The position numbers and the translations under genes were made by a program. Under the pieces are notes generated by a model, which searched no databases, was not told the DNA's origin, and saw only the letters and a list, made by a program, of their open reading frames with translations. From contig NC_135371.1 of assembly GCF_049243985.1 (NCBI RefSeq), positions 1,389,501 through 1,453,500 of the forward strand: a stretch of DNA of 64,000 nt. Direction: 5' to 3'. Positions 46,401 to 57,349 of this stretch are shown here, one piece after another (within the stretch, counting starts at the first letter, position 1; each line of letters begins with the position of its first letter). This stretch comes from Paroedura picta (taxonomy: Eukaryota; Chordata; Lepidosauria; Squamata; Gekkonidae).

Positions 46401-48076
46401 TATTTATTTATTTATTTTGGGTCGGGGGAGGAGACCGGTGAGTCTAGAAAGCAGGGGAACCTAGCCTGCACTAGGAGACTTGGCCACCTCAGCAAACCCC
46501 CCAAGACAAAACCACTGAAGCCAGAGGAGGACAAGCGTATGCACCAAGGGCCCCTCTTACCTTCTGTGCTGGTGTCCCCATCGCCCTCCTTCTTAGTCAT
46601 GATACAAAACCCCTTGTCTTCAGTTGCACTCGGAGGGCGCTCAGAGGTAGGGGTATTCACGGCCGCCTCCCGGATTGCTCCTGGCCCCTGAAACAGCATC
46701 AAGGACCCCATTCAGGACGCGGGCAAGGATTCAGAACACTGGGCCCTGAGAGTACTGAATTTTGTTTCTTCAGCTGTCCCGTGTTACCTTAAATGGAAAT
46801 CAATGTTTGCTGTCTAGTCGTATAAGACCTGGAATCCACCTGCAGCACATCCCTCCCTCCATCGTATGGCAGAGTTACACACAGGAAAAGCGGGGTACAA
46901 CCCTACCCCCAGCTCTTCTTCTTTTGGATTACACCCAGTTGAAGAGAAGAAGAGCTGAAGCAGTTCTAAAGTGGCTTACAGACACCTTTCTCCTCCTCTC
47001 CCCACAACGGACACCCTGTGAACTAGGTGGGGCTGAGAGAGCTCTAAGAGAACTGCTGTGCAAGAACAACTCTAAGAGATCTGTAACTAGTCCAGGGTTA
47101 CCTAGCTGGCTGCATGTGAAGGAGGAGTGAGGAATCAAACCCGGTTCCCCAGATTAGAGCCAATCACTCTTAACCACCTCACCACACTTCCTCTAAATGT
47201 ACAGATCTTTGCCCGGAAACACCTACTCACCTCCTGCTCCAGCCGCCCAGCCTCTTGATGTCGCCGCAGGAAATCTTCTGCCAGAGCTACCGCCTGGTCG
47301 CAAGTCTGAGGAGCCCCTCCCTTGACCCAGCCTTGGACCTCCAGGGGCAGGATGGCCAGGAACTGCTCCAGGATCACCAGCTCCAGGATCTGCTCCTTGG
47401 TGTGCCTCTCGGGCTTCAGCCAGCGGTGGCAGAGGTACCAGAGGCGGCTGCAGACCTCGCGGGGCCCCTCGGCCTCCTGGTATTGGAACTCCCTGAAGAG
47501 CGCCCGCTGCACATCCGTCGTGAGCAATCCCTCTCGTAAGAGGTCTGCCCTCATGTTCCAGTAGTCCTTCATACCTCTGGCCTCCATCCTTCTGTATTCC
47601 CCTTGGACTTCTCTATGGAGGCCCACCAGCCCTTGGGGCCTCCGGAAAACATCAGCCACCCCCTCAAAGGAGGCCAGGAAAGCCTCTGCGTTATCCAGAA
47701 GTGCAGGTTCTGGGAGCTGAGGGTTTCTCCGTCTTGGCTGAGGGAAGCGAACCGGCTTGAGGTACTCGGGCAATCCTAAGGGCTTCAGCTGCCTTTCGCT
47801 TGGCCGGCCAGTATCCTGTTCAAGGGCCTTCCTCTTCACAAACTCATTTCCCCTCCTGAATTCAGGAGATGCTGGAGCTGCTCTGTTGGGCACCACCCCA
47901 CGTTCCAGCCCACCTTGGCCTTGTTCCTGCGGCTGCTCCGTGACCTTTCTCCTTTCTCCCGGGAACGCCTGGAACGGGAGACCATCGCTTGGAGGTGTCG
48001 CCATTTTGTACCTCGGCCTAGCCGTCACCTTGAAGTCAGGGGTGGTCTTCTCACCTGAAAAAGTTCTGTGTTTCAT
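42328..48076 (-). CDS. Gene F: SCAN zinc-finger protein, 9 fingers, no KRAB
   Basis: Three coding exons on minus: 48076-47231 (SCAN), 46687-46561 (linker) and 43415-42328 (fingers). Phases 0 and 1 agree and the sum is 2061 bp, 686 residues. SCAN is about residues 188-275, after a 187-residue lysine/arginine/proline-rich N-terminus. No KRAB exon was seen in the 3.1-kb intron before the fingers. The start MKHRTFSGEK aligns with gene G ([11 protein letters not shown]). An alternative start is MATPPSDG at 48004, after a possible acceptor at 48055. Without KRAB, the SCAN domain is the only visible partner-binding module. Paralogue of gene G. The CpG island at 48380-48800 is the likely promoter. 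Confidence 0.85.
43505..43770 (+). mobile_element. tRNA-derived SINE
   Basis: agagacacagtggtgtagtgg ... ggtagtgaaaagagaggtataataa. Confidence 0.75.
43945..44165 (-). mobile_element. Third SINE type (core-SINE/MIR-like)
   Basis: acaacaaccttgtgaggtagg, ctggtccaaggtcacccagtgagc, gaggatttgaacccgggtcttcc: the MIR-like core wording, in antisense, ending at a tRNA-like head (cactacactggcactctc). Confidence 0.55.
44320..45390 (+). mobile_element. Retroelement remnant with hammerhead-like motif
   Basis: A frame at 44440-44625 reads LNVLPSALLTGRYHNIPYLNR then CSCGQ, a Cys-rich tail seen at the end of some LINE ORFs. At 45233-45258 is ctgagga, a short hairpin and gaaa, the layout of a hammerhead core. 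Whether both belong to one element is unclear; edges are approximate. Confidence 0.35.
45470..45595. repeat. GCCAACCTCCAG-type repeat
   Basis: ctccaggggaactcagcagtt ... ccaccgggaggctggcag. Confidence 0.5.
45640..45850 (-). mobile_element. LINE fragment
   Basis: gctggccccaagccatatagggcttgaa and caacaccttgaattgaatccc match a common reptile LINE 3' region in antisense. Confidence 0.4.
46050..46310 (+). mobile_element. L2-like LINE 3' end
   Basis: ctgctgaggccaggaatttaac ... atccgccctgagccaagtaggg ... aataaaaataattattat. Same tail as at 40240. Confidence 0.6.
46561..46687 (-). CDS. Gene F exon 2: linker
   Basis: 127 bp, phase 0 to 1, TTTCAG|GGGCCA to CAGAAG|GTAAGA. Encodes GPGAIREAAVNTPTSERP... 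with an acidic KKEGDGDTSTE end. Same position as the acidic linker of A and B. Confidence 0.75.
46890..47195 (-). mobile_element. tRNA-derived SINE
   Basis: agcggggtacaaccctacccc ... gtgtaatcc-type junction ... actcttaaccacctcaccacac, in gene F intron 1. Confidence 0.7.
47231..48076 (-). CDS. Gene F exon 1: SCAN domain
   Basis: 282 codons, donor [83 protein letters not shown]. This [15 protein letters not shown] form is closer to mammalian SCAN than that of A-D. Confidence 0.85.
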
Positions 48077-48379
48077 TCAAGATGCCCCCAAATACCTGCA
48101 CTGTGGTTAGCTACGCAGGGCCAGATATCTAGTCCTCACAAGACCCATGGGGCTTTTCCAGTGGCACTGAGGAGTGCTGGGGTCTCTCAGCAGACAGGCT
48201 TGCAGGTTTAAGAGGGGCGTCTCCTGGAGGCGACAGAGGCAGACCAAAATGGAAGGACACAACAGGAAGGGACATCCCACTCAGAGCTGCCCCATAGCGC
48301 ACCTGGCTCTTTTGTCTGTCAAGGGAGATGCGCTATTAGAAAGCACAATGTTCAAAAACCGGTGGGGGAACCTTTGAAC

Positions 48380-48800
48380 CTTCCCGACTCATCCCCCCCC
48401 TCCCCCCGGCCCTCCTGCCTGTCCTCCCCCGCGCCCGCCCCCCCCCCCGCCGCCCCCCAGGCTGCCCCCAACGCGGCTCGTGCTCCCTGCAGCCCCCAGG
48501 CATGCCTCCCCCCCCCTCGTGCCAGGGCATCGGTGCGCAGAAGCCCCTTAGCCCCTTAGCCCGTGCCCCGAGCGGCATCCCCGGCCGCCCCGACCCCGGG
48601 CTCAGCCCCAAAAGGGAGGGCGCACGCCTCCCCCCTCCCGTCTGGGAAGCCAAGCTCGGTCGGGTTAACCCTTCCAAGGCCGGCGCTTCCGACAGCTGCC
48701 CGGCAGTCCGGAATCCGCATCGCTGCGCGTCTCTCGCAGGCAGCGCAGAAGGAGGCCAAGGAGGCCCCGCGACTCTGGGCAATCGCCGGCCCGCTCCATC
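48380..48800 (-). promoter_or_regulatory. Gene F CpG island, putative promoter
   Basis: CpG-rich DNA with C runs at 48388-48408 and 48434-48450, so G runs on the gene strand. GGGTTAACCC at 48661-48670 recalls the left half of the A-D promoter block, but the right half is absent. Confidence 0.5.
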
Positions 48801-49109
48801 GCACCTGGGGAGAGTGCAAAGAGTTCCGTCGCATCTCCCTGGAGAGCACGACGCTCACATGGAAAAGTCTGCCGGGCTGCGCCACAATCCTATTTGGGAC
48901 CTGGTCTTGGGCCCCATTTAAAAAACAGGTCTGACCAACTGCCAAAGCATATTCATATCCTGTTCGCCATCTTTCGTAGTTTACATGGCGGGTCACACCC
49001 TGTGGGCCTCTCATTGGTGTTTATCGGGTTATTATGGATATCAGGCGGCAGCGATTTCGAGAAAAGAAAGAGCACACCAGTCACTAAGTGTGGAAAAATA
49101 GGGCCAATG

Positions 49110-49350
49110 GGTGCAAAGCTCGGGGTCGTGGTTAATAGCAGCAGCCTTAATCTGGAGAACTGGGTTTGATTCCCCTCCTCTCCTCCACTTGCAGCCAGCT
49201 GGGTTACCTTGGGCCAGGCAGAATTCTGTTAGAGCTGCTCTCACAGAGCAGTTCTGCTAGAGCTCTCAGGCTCACCTACCTCACAGGGTGTGGGGTAGGA
49301 CAGGAAGGGAAGGTGATTGTATGCCGTTTTGAGACTCCTTTGGGTTGAAC
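49110..49350 (+). mobile_element. tRNA-derived SINE
   Basis: aagctcggggtcgtggttaat ... gtgattgtatgccgttttgag. Confidence 0.7.
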
Positions 49351-49559
49351 CTCCAGAGGAGCTGTATGGCCACTGCATGAGACAGGATGCTGGACTAGAT
49401 GAGCCAGATCCATCAGGGCCAGAGCCGTGGTTGTGTGGGGTAGTTTGCCCAATTTGCCCTGCCCCCTCACTTAACTGCCCCTAGAAGCCCAGACCCCATC
49501 TGCTGCCAGAAGCATGCCACCAAGTGCAAGGAAGATAAAGGAAGTTGGGGCAGAAGCCC

Positions 49560-49745
49560 TGGGAGGGAGGGAGGAAGGAAGGAAGGAAGGAAGGAAGGAA
49601 GGAAGGAGGGAGGGAGGAAGGAAGGAAGGAAGGAAGGAAGGAAGGAAGGAAGGAAGGAAGGAAGGAAGGAAGGAAGGAAGGAGGGAGGGAGGGAGGGAGG
49701 GAGGAAGGAAGGAAGGAAGGAAGGAAGGAAGGAAGGAAGGAAGGC
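49560..49745 (+). repeat. (GGAA)/(GGGA) microsatellite
   Basis: About 185 bp of GAAG repeats with three GGGA islands. Confidence 0.97.
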
Positions 49746-50154
49746 GGGTGCATCATGCTGGTGCAGCCCTGAGAAGGTGGAGCCAAGAGACCCTGTGGGA
49801 ACTAGGAAGACTGTGCCTGCACACATATGTGCTCTGTACCGCAGCAGAAAGCATGGATTTGCTAGTTTTCCTCTTCAAACCAAGTATTTCAAGCATTGTT
49901 ATTAACTAGAAATATAAAAAACAACACTAATAATAGCATCGGCACACAGCTGTGAATGTTTTTGGGGAATGTTTTAACATCTCTACTAAATATATAATTT
50001 TGTGGCTAGTCAAGTTACAATTCCTAATGGAATGTATTTGGATTCTGCATAAGACAAAGTGTGTCTCACTTGGGAGTTGGCAACCCATGGTGAGTCTTGG
50101 CCTCCTTACTGCCCCCTTAACAAAAGAAATCACCCCTCTATCAACAGATCTCTA
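49746..50154. other. No gene recognised
   Basis: AT-rich intergenic DNA without a recognised element. Confidence 0.4.
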
Positions 50155-50285
50155 GCTATGAGCCTGATCTATGCCCTGTGGCTGGCCTCCAAAGGAACTG
50201 ATTGGCCGCCATGTAAGGCAGGAGGCAGGACTGGAGGGACCCTCCCTGGCCTGACCCAGCAGGATCCTAATGTCAGGTCAGTTTG
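50155..50285 (-). repeat. Dispersed repeat, minisatellite parent family
   Basis: ggcaggaggcaggactggaggg ... ctgacccagcaggatcct, the complement of the minisatellite unit. Confidence 0.5.
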
Positions 50286-50689
50286 TGGAAGATGGCCATC
50301 AAAGAGTGCTTAGCACCTCCCTTCCCGCATCCCCCAAAAGACCATCTCATGCTCATGTTAATTTCTAGGCACTTCATTATCTCTTTTTTAATTAGCTTTT
50401 CATGATATATAATAGTGTTACAATCAGGGGGCCACAAGGCAAAGGCAGCTTCCAAAATCCAATGCAAAGAAACAGGAGGGGGGGGGTCATCTGCCTCACC
50501 CTTCCCAACAAACACCCCTCCCTCAAGACAGAATGGCACAGAGGAAAACAAACAAACAAAAAATATGCACAGAAGGGTCTTAGCCTAACCAAGAAAGCAA
50601 AATGCCCTCATATCCATACAGCTGCCCCCCCCCCCCCCATGCAGAGACCAAACCCCTTCCCCCAGCCCGCCCCATAACGGTGTCAATGT

Positions 50690-50695
50690 TTTATT
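50690..50695 (-). terminator. Possible poly(A) signal, gene G
   Basis: AATAAA on minus, 377 bp after the gene G stop. The region 50286-51071 otherwise holds no recognised element and is probably 3' UTR and flank. Confidence 0.4.
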
Positions 50696-51071
50696 CGTTT
50701 GGAGTGCATCGTTTAGAGAAGCAAGCGCGGGGCGGGTTGGTTCCACCAACATCCATCAGAACCCCCACCAAACCGAGCGCTTCAAGTGAGAGCAAGCACA
50801 GTCGATCAGCACAGTCGATCAGGGATCCTGCGGGGGCAGCCACGGTCAACTGGGGATCCTGTGGACAGCTTATTGGCATGCACTGGGACACGGCGAAACC
50901 AGCCATCTGTGAAATGTCCAACTGCAAGGAGAAGAGGAAAAGTCTCGTCCGTGTCATACAAGTGGTAGATACGCAGGGAAGGGATACGGATAGCCGTTTC
51001 CGCACTGCAGGGGCGGTCGTGGGCAAAACCATCATCGGTTGCCCCTCTATGAATCGGGGGCCGCTGAGCTT

Positions 51072-52162
51072 CTAGGGGACCTCCTTTGGCGACGACGGAG
51101 GCAGCTGCTGCCGCTGCTTCTGCTCCTCTTCCAGGCGAAGCAAGTTCAGCGCTTCTCTGGCGTGGATTTTCTGATGCTTCACCAGGACGGTGCGGTGCGT
51201 GAACCTTTTCCCGCAGGTCGTGCACAGGTGCGGCCTCTCCCCCGTGTGGACCTTCTGGTGCCGGATGTGGACAGCCCGGTCGGAGAAGCATTTCCCGCAG
51301 GTGGCGCACTTGAAGGGCTTCTCCCCCGTGTGGGTCCTCTGGTGGACCATCAGGATCTGCCACTGGCTGAAGCTCTTCCCGCACTCTGAGCAGGTGTAGG
51401 GCCGCTCCCCCGTGTGCACTCGGTGGTGCTTCACGAGCTGGGAGGAGGTGTTGAAGGACTTGTCGCAGTCCGGGCACTTGAAGGGCTTCTCCCCCGTGTG
51501 GGACCCCTCGTGTTTCCTGAGGCTGGAGCTCCGGGTGAAGCCTTCCCCGCACTGAGAGCACTTGTAGGGCTTCTCCCGCAGGTGGATTTTCTGGTGGTTT
51601 AGAAGCTGCGACTTCTGGCCGAAGGTTTTGTCGCACTCTGAGCAGCGGAAGAGCTCCTTCTCGACGTGGACTCGGTAGTGTCTGGTGAGGACCGAGCTGA
51701 CCGTGAAACTTTTCCCGCACTGGTCACACGTGTAGGGCCTCTCTCCCGTGTGGGTCCTTTCGTGCGCCACCAGGGTGGATTTGAAGCTGAAGCATTTCCC
51801 ACAGTTCTGGCACATGAAGGGCTTCTCTCCCGTGTGGGTCCGCTGATGCGCGGCCAGCACTGTGCTCCGACTGAAGGTTTTCCCACACACCCCGCAGGTC
51901 TTCTTGCCCCGGCTTCTTCGCCTCCTCTTGACAGCTACCGGTTGAGTCTGGTCCTCATCTCCTCCTAAATAAGGAAAGATTTCCACCTCCTTGGGGTCCA
52001 GGGAGCTTTCTCCATCCCTCTCAGGGCCACCTGGACTGGCTGCAGCTTCTGCATCCTCGGGGGGCCAGGGAGAACGCCCCCAGGTGGCTCCGCGCAACTC
52101 CATGGGATGTGGATTTCCCAACTCCGGATCCGTCTCCCGGCTCTCAGTTGTCCACTCGCTGC
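51072..52162 (-). CDS. Gene G finger exon
   Basis: CCGTAACAG|GCAGCG, phase 1. Spacer with a basic stretch ([11 protein letters not shown]) before finger 1. Nine fingers with -1,2,3,6 of RTVA, FSTA, VSVR, QSQN, RSSK, TSQK, QQIV, DAVR, HTVK. Finger 8 has His for the core Leu (SDRAVHIRH). The linker 3-4 is VEKELF and 4-5 is LREKPY. The tail is glutamate- and proline-rich. Confidence 0.92.
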
Positions 52163-55100
52163 CTGTTACGGGGAGGAGAAGAAAGTCGATGAAAAGCTGG
52201 ACTTTTGTCGAAGGGGAACAAGAAGACAAACTCAGACCAGCCAATTCCTTCTATATGGAGATGCCTTATATGGAGTTGGCATCCAGCACAGCAGAGGCTC
52301 GAGATCTCAGAGATGCCAGCCACAGAAAGGTATTTCCCTGGGATTTATTGCCACCTTACGTGGAGAGGGACTAGAATGTGGAAGTTGCTGCCAGAGGGTA
52401 TAGTGAATAAACAGCTTGAAATGCGCATTCAGTAGGTTCATGGAGGATCAGCCTATTAATGGCTACCAGCCATGGTGAATGAGTGGAACCTCCACGTTCA
52501 GAGGCACTAATCCTGAATCCCAGAGCCACGAGGCGACGTCAGGGGAAGGCCTCGGCCTCTATTCCCTTTTGTTGGCCCTCCAGGGGATGCTGGTCTGATC
52601 CAGCAGGGCCCTTTGTCTGTCCAGTGTCTTGTGTCACACAGCAGCCAGTCAGTTCCTCTGCATTTGTGGGGGGCCTGGAGATCCCTCCAGAATGACAAAA
52701 TTATCTCTGGCTCCTTGGAGAAATGGCTGCTTTTAGGTGGGCCCTGGGGATCCCCTGGAATTGTGGCTCGTTTCCAGCCTAAAGAGAACAGGGCTGCTTG
52801 GGAGGGGGGGCTCCATCTAAGCTCACCAGATGGAACATACCTGGAGACTGAGGGTGGAGCCAGGCGTGGGCAGGACTCGGGGGGGGCCTTCAGTGGAGTA
52901 TAATGCTAGGAAGTTCACCCTCCCAAGCAGCTGTTTTCTCCAGAGGAACTGATCTCTGTAGTCTGGAGATGAACTACCATTCTGGGGGATCCCCAGGTCC
53001 CGCCTGGAGGCTGGCATCCCTGAACCTCAGTGGGGTCCAAGGCCACAGAGTCTAACCCGCAAAGGAGCCATTTTCTCCATAAGAACTGATGTCTGTAGTC
53101 TGGAGATGATCTACAATTCTAGGGGATCCCCAGATCTTGCCTGGAGGCTGGCATCTCTCCCTCCTTAGCATTACACTCCAGATGCTTTGGAGGATGGGCA
53201 TGATCCCAGGCTGAAGTCTCTGCCCTCCTGAACCCCTGTTCTCTCCCGTCTCCACTCCCAAATCCAGAGGAATTTCCCCCCGACAGGGTCTCCTTACCCC
53301 TCGAGGCCTCGCCTTCATCCTCCTGCTTGGCCGTGAGGCTAGGCTGCTTCTCTTCCCTGGACGGCCAAGGGCCCTCTGCAGCGGGGAAATTCGAAGCCCT
53401 CTCCTGAATCAGTGCCAGGCCCTGGAACAAAGCAGGGAGCATCCCGTTCAGAACACTGTGCCAACTTTACCAGGAGAAGCCCCCCCCCAAAAAACAACAA
53501 CCCAGGTGTAGGCAAATTAGACAAAAATCAAGGGCAGAGGGGGCAGGATCCCTCCCTCCAAGGGGCCTCTCCCCATTAATAGGGGGGATTCACTGCTGCA
53601 GGGACTGGCAAGGCGAAGGAGGCCCATCAGTGGCTGCTCCACTGGCCCATGAGGGGCTCTTAACCACAAGGACTAGGTGGAAGAGTCTGTCTGGGGCAGG
53701 GAGGCTCTGTATACTTAGGGCTTGGGGGGGGTGGCCCACAGTAGGAGGGCTTCTGCAGTTCAGGCCCTGCTGGTGGACCGCCTGATGGCCCCTGGGTTTT
53801 GGTCCACTGTGTGACCCAGATTGTTGGGACTGGAGGGGCCATAGAAGGTTTGTGGTCCAACCTCTGCAGTCTCCTGAACTGGAGAACAGGTGAGTGTTCA
53901 CCTCAGAAGCAATGGCTCATTAAAAATGCCTGTGACTTGCCAATGCAAGCTAGGGATGCCAGCTTCCAGGTGGGCCCTGGGCATCCCTTGGGATTGCCGC
54001 TCATCCAGTCTGCAGAGATCAGTTCCCCTGGAGAAAACGGAAGCTTGTGATGGTGAACTCTGTGGCATCGTGCTCCTGTTGTACCCTAGCTGGTGAGCTG
54101 GCAGCAGCTGGCATTGCTGGAGAAAGGTCTCGGCCAGGTTGCCCCTCAAGGGTCGGCAGAGTTGCCGGGGATTGGCTCTGCTTCCTCTCGGCCCCTTGGA
54201 GCACCCCATGAGATGCAATGGCCTCACTTCCAGTTTTGCGCCAGAAATCACGCTGCACACTGACACAACTTGGAAGTTCTTGTCCCCACCCCAATTCCCC
54301 ATTACGGTTGTGAGTCTGAATCAGGCTGCCAATGGAAGATGGGGGCACATTCTGGGAGCTCCGTGACACGGGGGGGGGTCTAGCTTTTGGGCAAGACTCT
54401 ATGGTGGAATTTGCTTCAAACCATAGAGTTCTGCCCCCAAAGAAGAGCATGTCCACTGTTCCGAAGGAAGCGAGACGGAGCAGCAGACAGAGTGAGAAAG
54501 ACCATACAAGATCCGCAGTTGCGTGATTCAGAAGGATATGAAGCATATCCTGCAGGGATGATCAGAGGAGAAGTTATTTCGCAAAATCAGGTGGGGAAAT
54601 TCGTGATTTTTCCGAATAATCTCCTCCTATGTCCAGATTGGCTGAGTTGGAGACTTCCTGCTCCTTCAAGCACTCTTCCTCCCTTGCCCGCCTCCAGAAG
54701 CGACCGCACAGAACGGACTCCCACTCACAAAGTTTGTTTCTTTCCATAAAACTATTTTTCCCTTTTAAGCACCTCTCTTGCATATTTACTCCGCCAACAG
54801 TTCGGCCCCTCGGTCAGACTGCGCCGCAAAAACAGGCTCACCTCCCTCTCCTTCTCCCGCTGTCCGGCCTCTCGCCGCCGAGGCTGGAACTCTTCTGCCA
54901 GAGCCACCGCCTGGTCGCATGTCTGAGGGCCACCCGCCTGGACCCAGCTCTGGAGTTCTGAGGGCAGGATGGCCAAGAACTGCTCCAGGATCACCAGCTC
55001 CAGGATCTGCTCCTTGGTGTGCCTCTCAGGCCTCAGCCAGCGGTGGCAGAGGTACCAGAGGCGGCTGCAGACCCCACGGGGCCCCTCCGCCTCCTGGTAA

Positions 55101-55630
55101 CGGAACTCCCTGAAGAGCGCCCGCTGCACATCCATAGTGACCAGGTCTTCCCTCAGGAGATCTTCCCTCACCTTCTTCCTGTGGTCGTCTGTGTTTCTGG
55201 CCCCCGTTCTTCTGTAGTCCTCAATGGCTTCTCCACTAATGCCCACCAGCCCTTTGAAGCTCTGGTGAGCCTCTGAACCTCCCTCAGAGGACTGCAGGCT
55301 GGCCTTAGGATCATCCCACAGTTCCGAAGGTGGTGGGGTTCCCCATCCAGATTTTGGGGACTGTACAGGTTTCAAAACCTCGGGAGAACCTTGTGGTCTC
55401 AGCCTCTTCTCACTTGGTTCACCTGCAACCTGTTCTGGGACGTTCACATTTATGAAATCATCTTCATCCCCAGAGTTCAGTTCAGGAGCGTCTCTTCTGG
55501 CACTCTCAGTCCCGGCGATGGGTTCAAGATCTCCTTGGCCTTCCTTATCCAGTGCCTCCCTCGTGCCTCCCAGGCCCTGGATATCCACACTGGGAGTTTT
55601 CCCTTTCTCTGGGAGCATTTTATGTCTCAT
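51072..55630 (-). CDS. Gene G: SCAN zinc-finger protein, 9 fingers, no KRAB
   Basis: Three coding exons on minus: 55630-54842 (SCAN), 53421-53298 (linker) and 52162-51072 (fingers). The sum is 2004 bp, 667 residues, phases 0 and 1. Same plan as gene F in the same orientation 3 kb away, so a tandem duplicate. SCAN is about residues 170-256. The N-terminus is acidic ([14 protein letters not shown]), unlike the basic one of F. No KRAB exon was seen. Start [11 protein letters not shown] is chosen by alignment to F; an upstream in-frame ATG at 55651 is possible. Confidence 0.85.
52375..52660 (-). repeat. Dispersed repeat, minisatellite parent family
   Basis: aataaacagcttgaaatgcg ... tcagcctattaatggctaccagcc ... 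ctggtctgatccagcagggcc. Confidence 0.6.
52660..53290. repeat. GCCAACCTCCAG-type repeat, three or four copies
   Basis: The wording tctccagaggaactgatctctgtagtctggagatgaac recurs at 52938 and 53074, with cgcctggaggctggcatccc and a further copy at 52725-52800. They fill most of gene G intron 2. Confidence 0.6.
53298..53421 (-). CDS. Gene G exon 2: linker
   Basis: 124 bp, phase 0 to 1, GTTCCAG|GGCCTG to GAGGG|GTAAGG. Encodes [18 protein letters not shown]... with [11 protein letters not shown]. Confidence 0.75.
53600..53850 (+). repeat. 'gacacagagtg' family
   Basis: ggctctgtatacttagggcttggg ... ggccctgctggtggaccgcctgatggcccctgg. Confidence 0.5.
53945..54065. repeat. GCCAACCTCCAG-type repeat
   Basis: gatgccagcttccaggtgggccctggg ... 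cagttcccctggagaaaacgg. Confidence 0.55.
54842..55630 (-). CDS. Gene G exon 1: SCAN domain
   Basis: 263 codons, donor [77 protein letters not shown]. Gly replaces Arg in the PREVC motif (PRGVC). Confidence 0.85.
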
Positions 55631-55639
55631 GATGATGCC

Positions 55640-56000
55640 CTTTACTATCAAGCCTGGAGGGAGGATCTCTTCAGCTGTGTAGAGATGTGTATTTGACTGG
55701 AAATGCTGAGGCGGGGGTTACAGTGGAAATGCATGGGCTATTTATCCACACTCTCGATGGTCCTACAAGGCCCACAAGGCATGGCTGAGCATAGCGGTTT
55801 CTAGATCAGGATCATGCTAGAAGGTCTTCTAGGAGGCACGATGCCAACTTGGATACCTAGGTATACAAGAGAACATGCAGAAGCCAAAAAAGGAAAGAAA
55901 AGAAAGTCAGGTTTTGCATCGTTATTCATGAAGGCTACTTAGACAGCGTTTTAAGGAGGACAGTGAAATTCATGGTCTATCAAGGGCTATTATTACAATC
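55640..56000. other. Gene G 5' flank, nothing recognised
   Basis: No CpG island, unlike gene F, and no promoter block. The true promoter may be farther upstream. Confidence 0.35.
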
Positions 56001-56009
56001 ACCAACTCC

Positions 56010-56300
56010 GTGTTGGGAAATTCTAGGCAAGTTCTTACCTTCAGGGCCATACGCAGTCCGGGCCCAGTGGACCTGAGAGGCCGTCTCTCTGCCTACACCC
56101 CCAAAAGAGCATCACGCCCTGCCACTGCCAACTGGCTGGTGATCCCTGGCCCCAAAGAAGCACGTCGGTCCTCAACAAAAATTAACACGATGGGTGGATG
56201 TCACCCAGAAATGATGTTGGCACAATGGCAGGGACACTCTGGCCTTGGGGCAAAAACTTTATGGTAGAATTAGCTTCTAACCACAGAGATTTGCCCAAAC
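56010..56300 (+). mobile_element. L2-like LINE 3' fragment
   Basis: ctggtgatccctggccccaaagaagcacgtcggtcctc matches the copies at 180-250 and 40290. Confidence 0.5.
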
Positions 56301-56399
56301 CCCAGAATGTCACCTTCCCCCTTGACCACCCCAATGTGCTGACATCACTGATACAGGAAACTGTTTCAGGGAGTGTTAATTGGGGAAGGGCAAGTTGCA

Positions 56400-56665
56400 T
56401 CTGGAGAGGAGAGTTGGCTTTTATACCCCACTTTTCACTACCAGATGGAATCTCAGAGTGGCTTACAATCACCTTCCCTTCTTCTCCCCAAAATAGACAC
56501 CCTGTCAGAGAGCCCTGACAGCTCTGTGAAAACAGCTCTATGGGGACTATGAGTGGCCCAACATCACCCAGCTGGCTGCATGTGGAGAAGAAGTGAGGAA
56601 TCAAACCCGGCTTGCCAGTTTAGAATTTGCCACTCTTAACCACGACACCAAGCTGGCTCACAAGG
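56400..56665 (-). mobile_element. tRNA-derived SINE
   Basis: gagagttggcttttataccccac ... cactcttaaccacgacaccaagctggc. Confidence 0.8.
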
Positions 56666-57210
56666 GGCCCCCTCCTAGACCTGACATCCGTAGTTGCACA
56701 GTTAGACCAGAAGACCTGCTATAGCTCAACAGGAAAAAGTACCTAAAATGTGCAGAAATACCCATGGAGCATCAACAACAGAAATACATTAAAATAAAAG
56801 ACCCAAAGAAGACGGTGGAACGGAGAGTGCTAGAACCCACTCTGGAGAGACCCGTGTTCGAATCCCTGACTCACCCACAACAACCACTAGCAAGTCATTT
56901 CTACATTACAGAACAGTCAGCAGAGGACATAAAGCAGTAAGACTCTGAAAGCTCTCCTGAGAGAGGAAGGGAATTTACACGGAACTGTAGGAGAGGAAGA
57001 GAGCGAAATGAATAAATAAGTAAACAAACAGATAAATACACAAGGTGGCACGGGGTGAGACCCGAACGTCACCCCCAGCCCCAAAATCCTATGAAACAAC
57101 TCCTGGTGATTCTATGGCCCAACAGTTGCCATGACACAACTTTCGATCTTTCACACAACAACCTAACCACAATACCAAAATATTGGTTGCGCTTACAATA
57201 AACACTAGAC

Positions 57211-57346
57211 TAGGGATAGTCAAACTGCGGCCCTCCAGATGTCCATGGACTACAATTCCCAGAAGCCCCTGCCAGCATTCGCTGGCAGGGGCTCCTGGGA
57301 ATTGTAGTCCATGGACATCTGGAGGGCCGCAGTTTGACTACCCCTG
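57211..57346. mobile_element. Fold-back hAT MITE 3
   Basis: 136 bp with two complementary arms (gtcaaactgcggccctccag) meeting at gccagcattcgctggc. Target duplication cactagac / ccctagac. Confidence 0.85.
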
Positions 57347-57349
57347 CCC

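Noticed and set aside
43415-46561. A hidden KRAB exon in gene F
   Set aside because: I read the minus-strand frames for EEW and LLDP-type motifs and found none; only SINE, LINE and retroelement debris is present.
49467-49909. Frames over the GGAA repeat
   Set aside because: Simple repeat translation with no other support.
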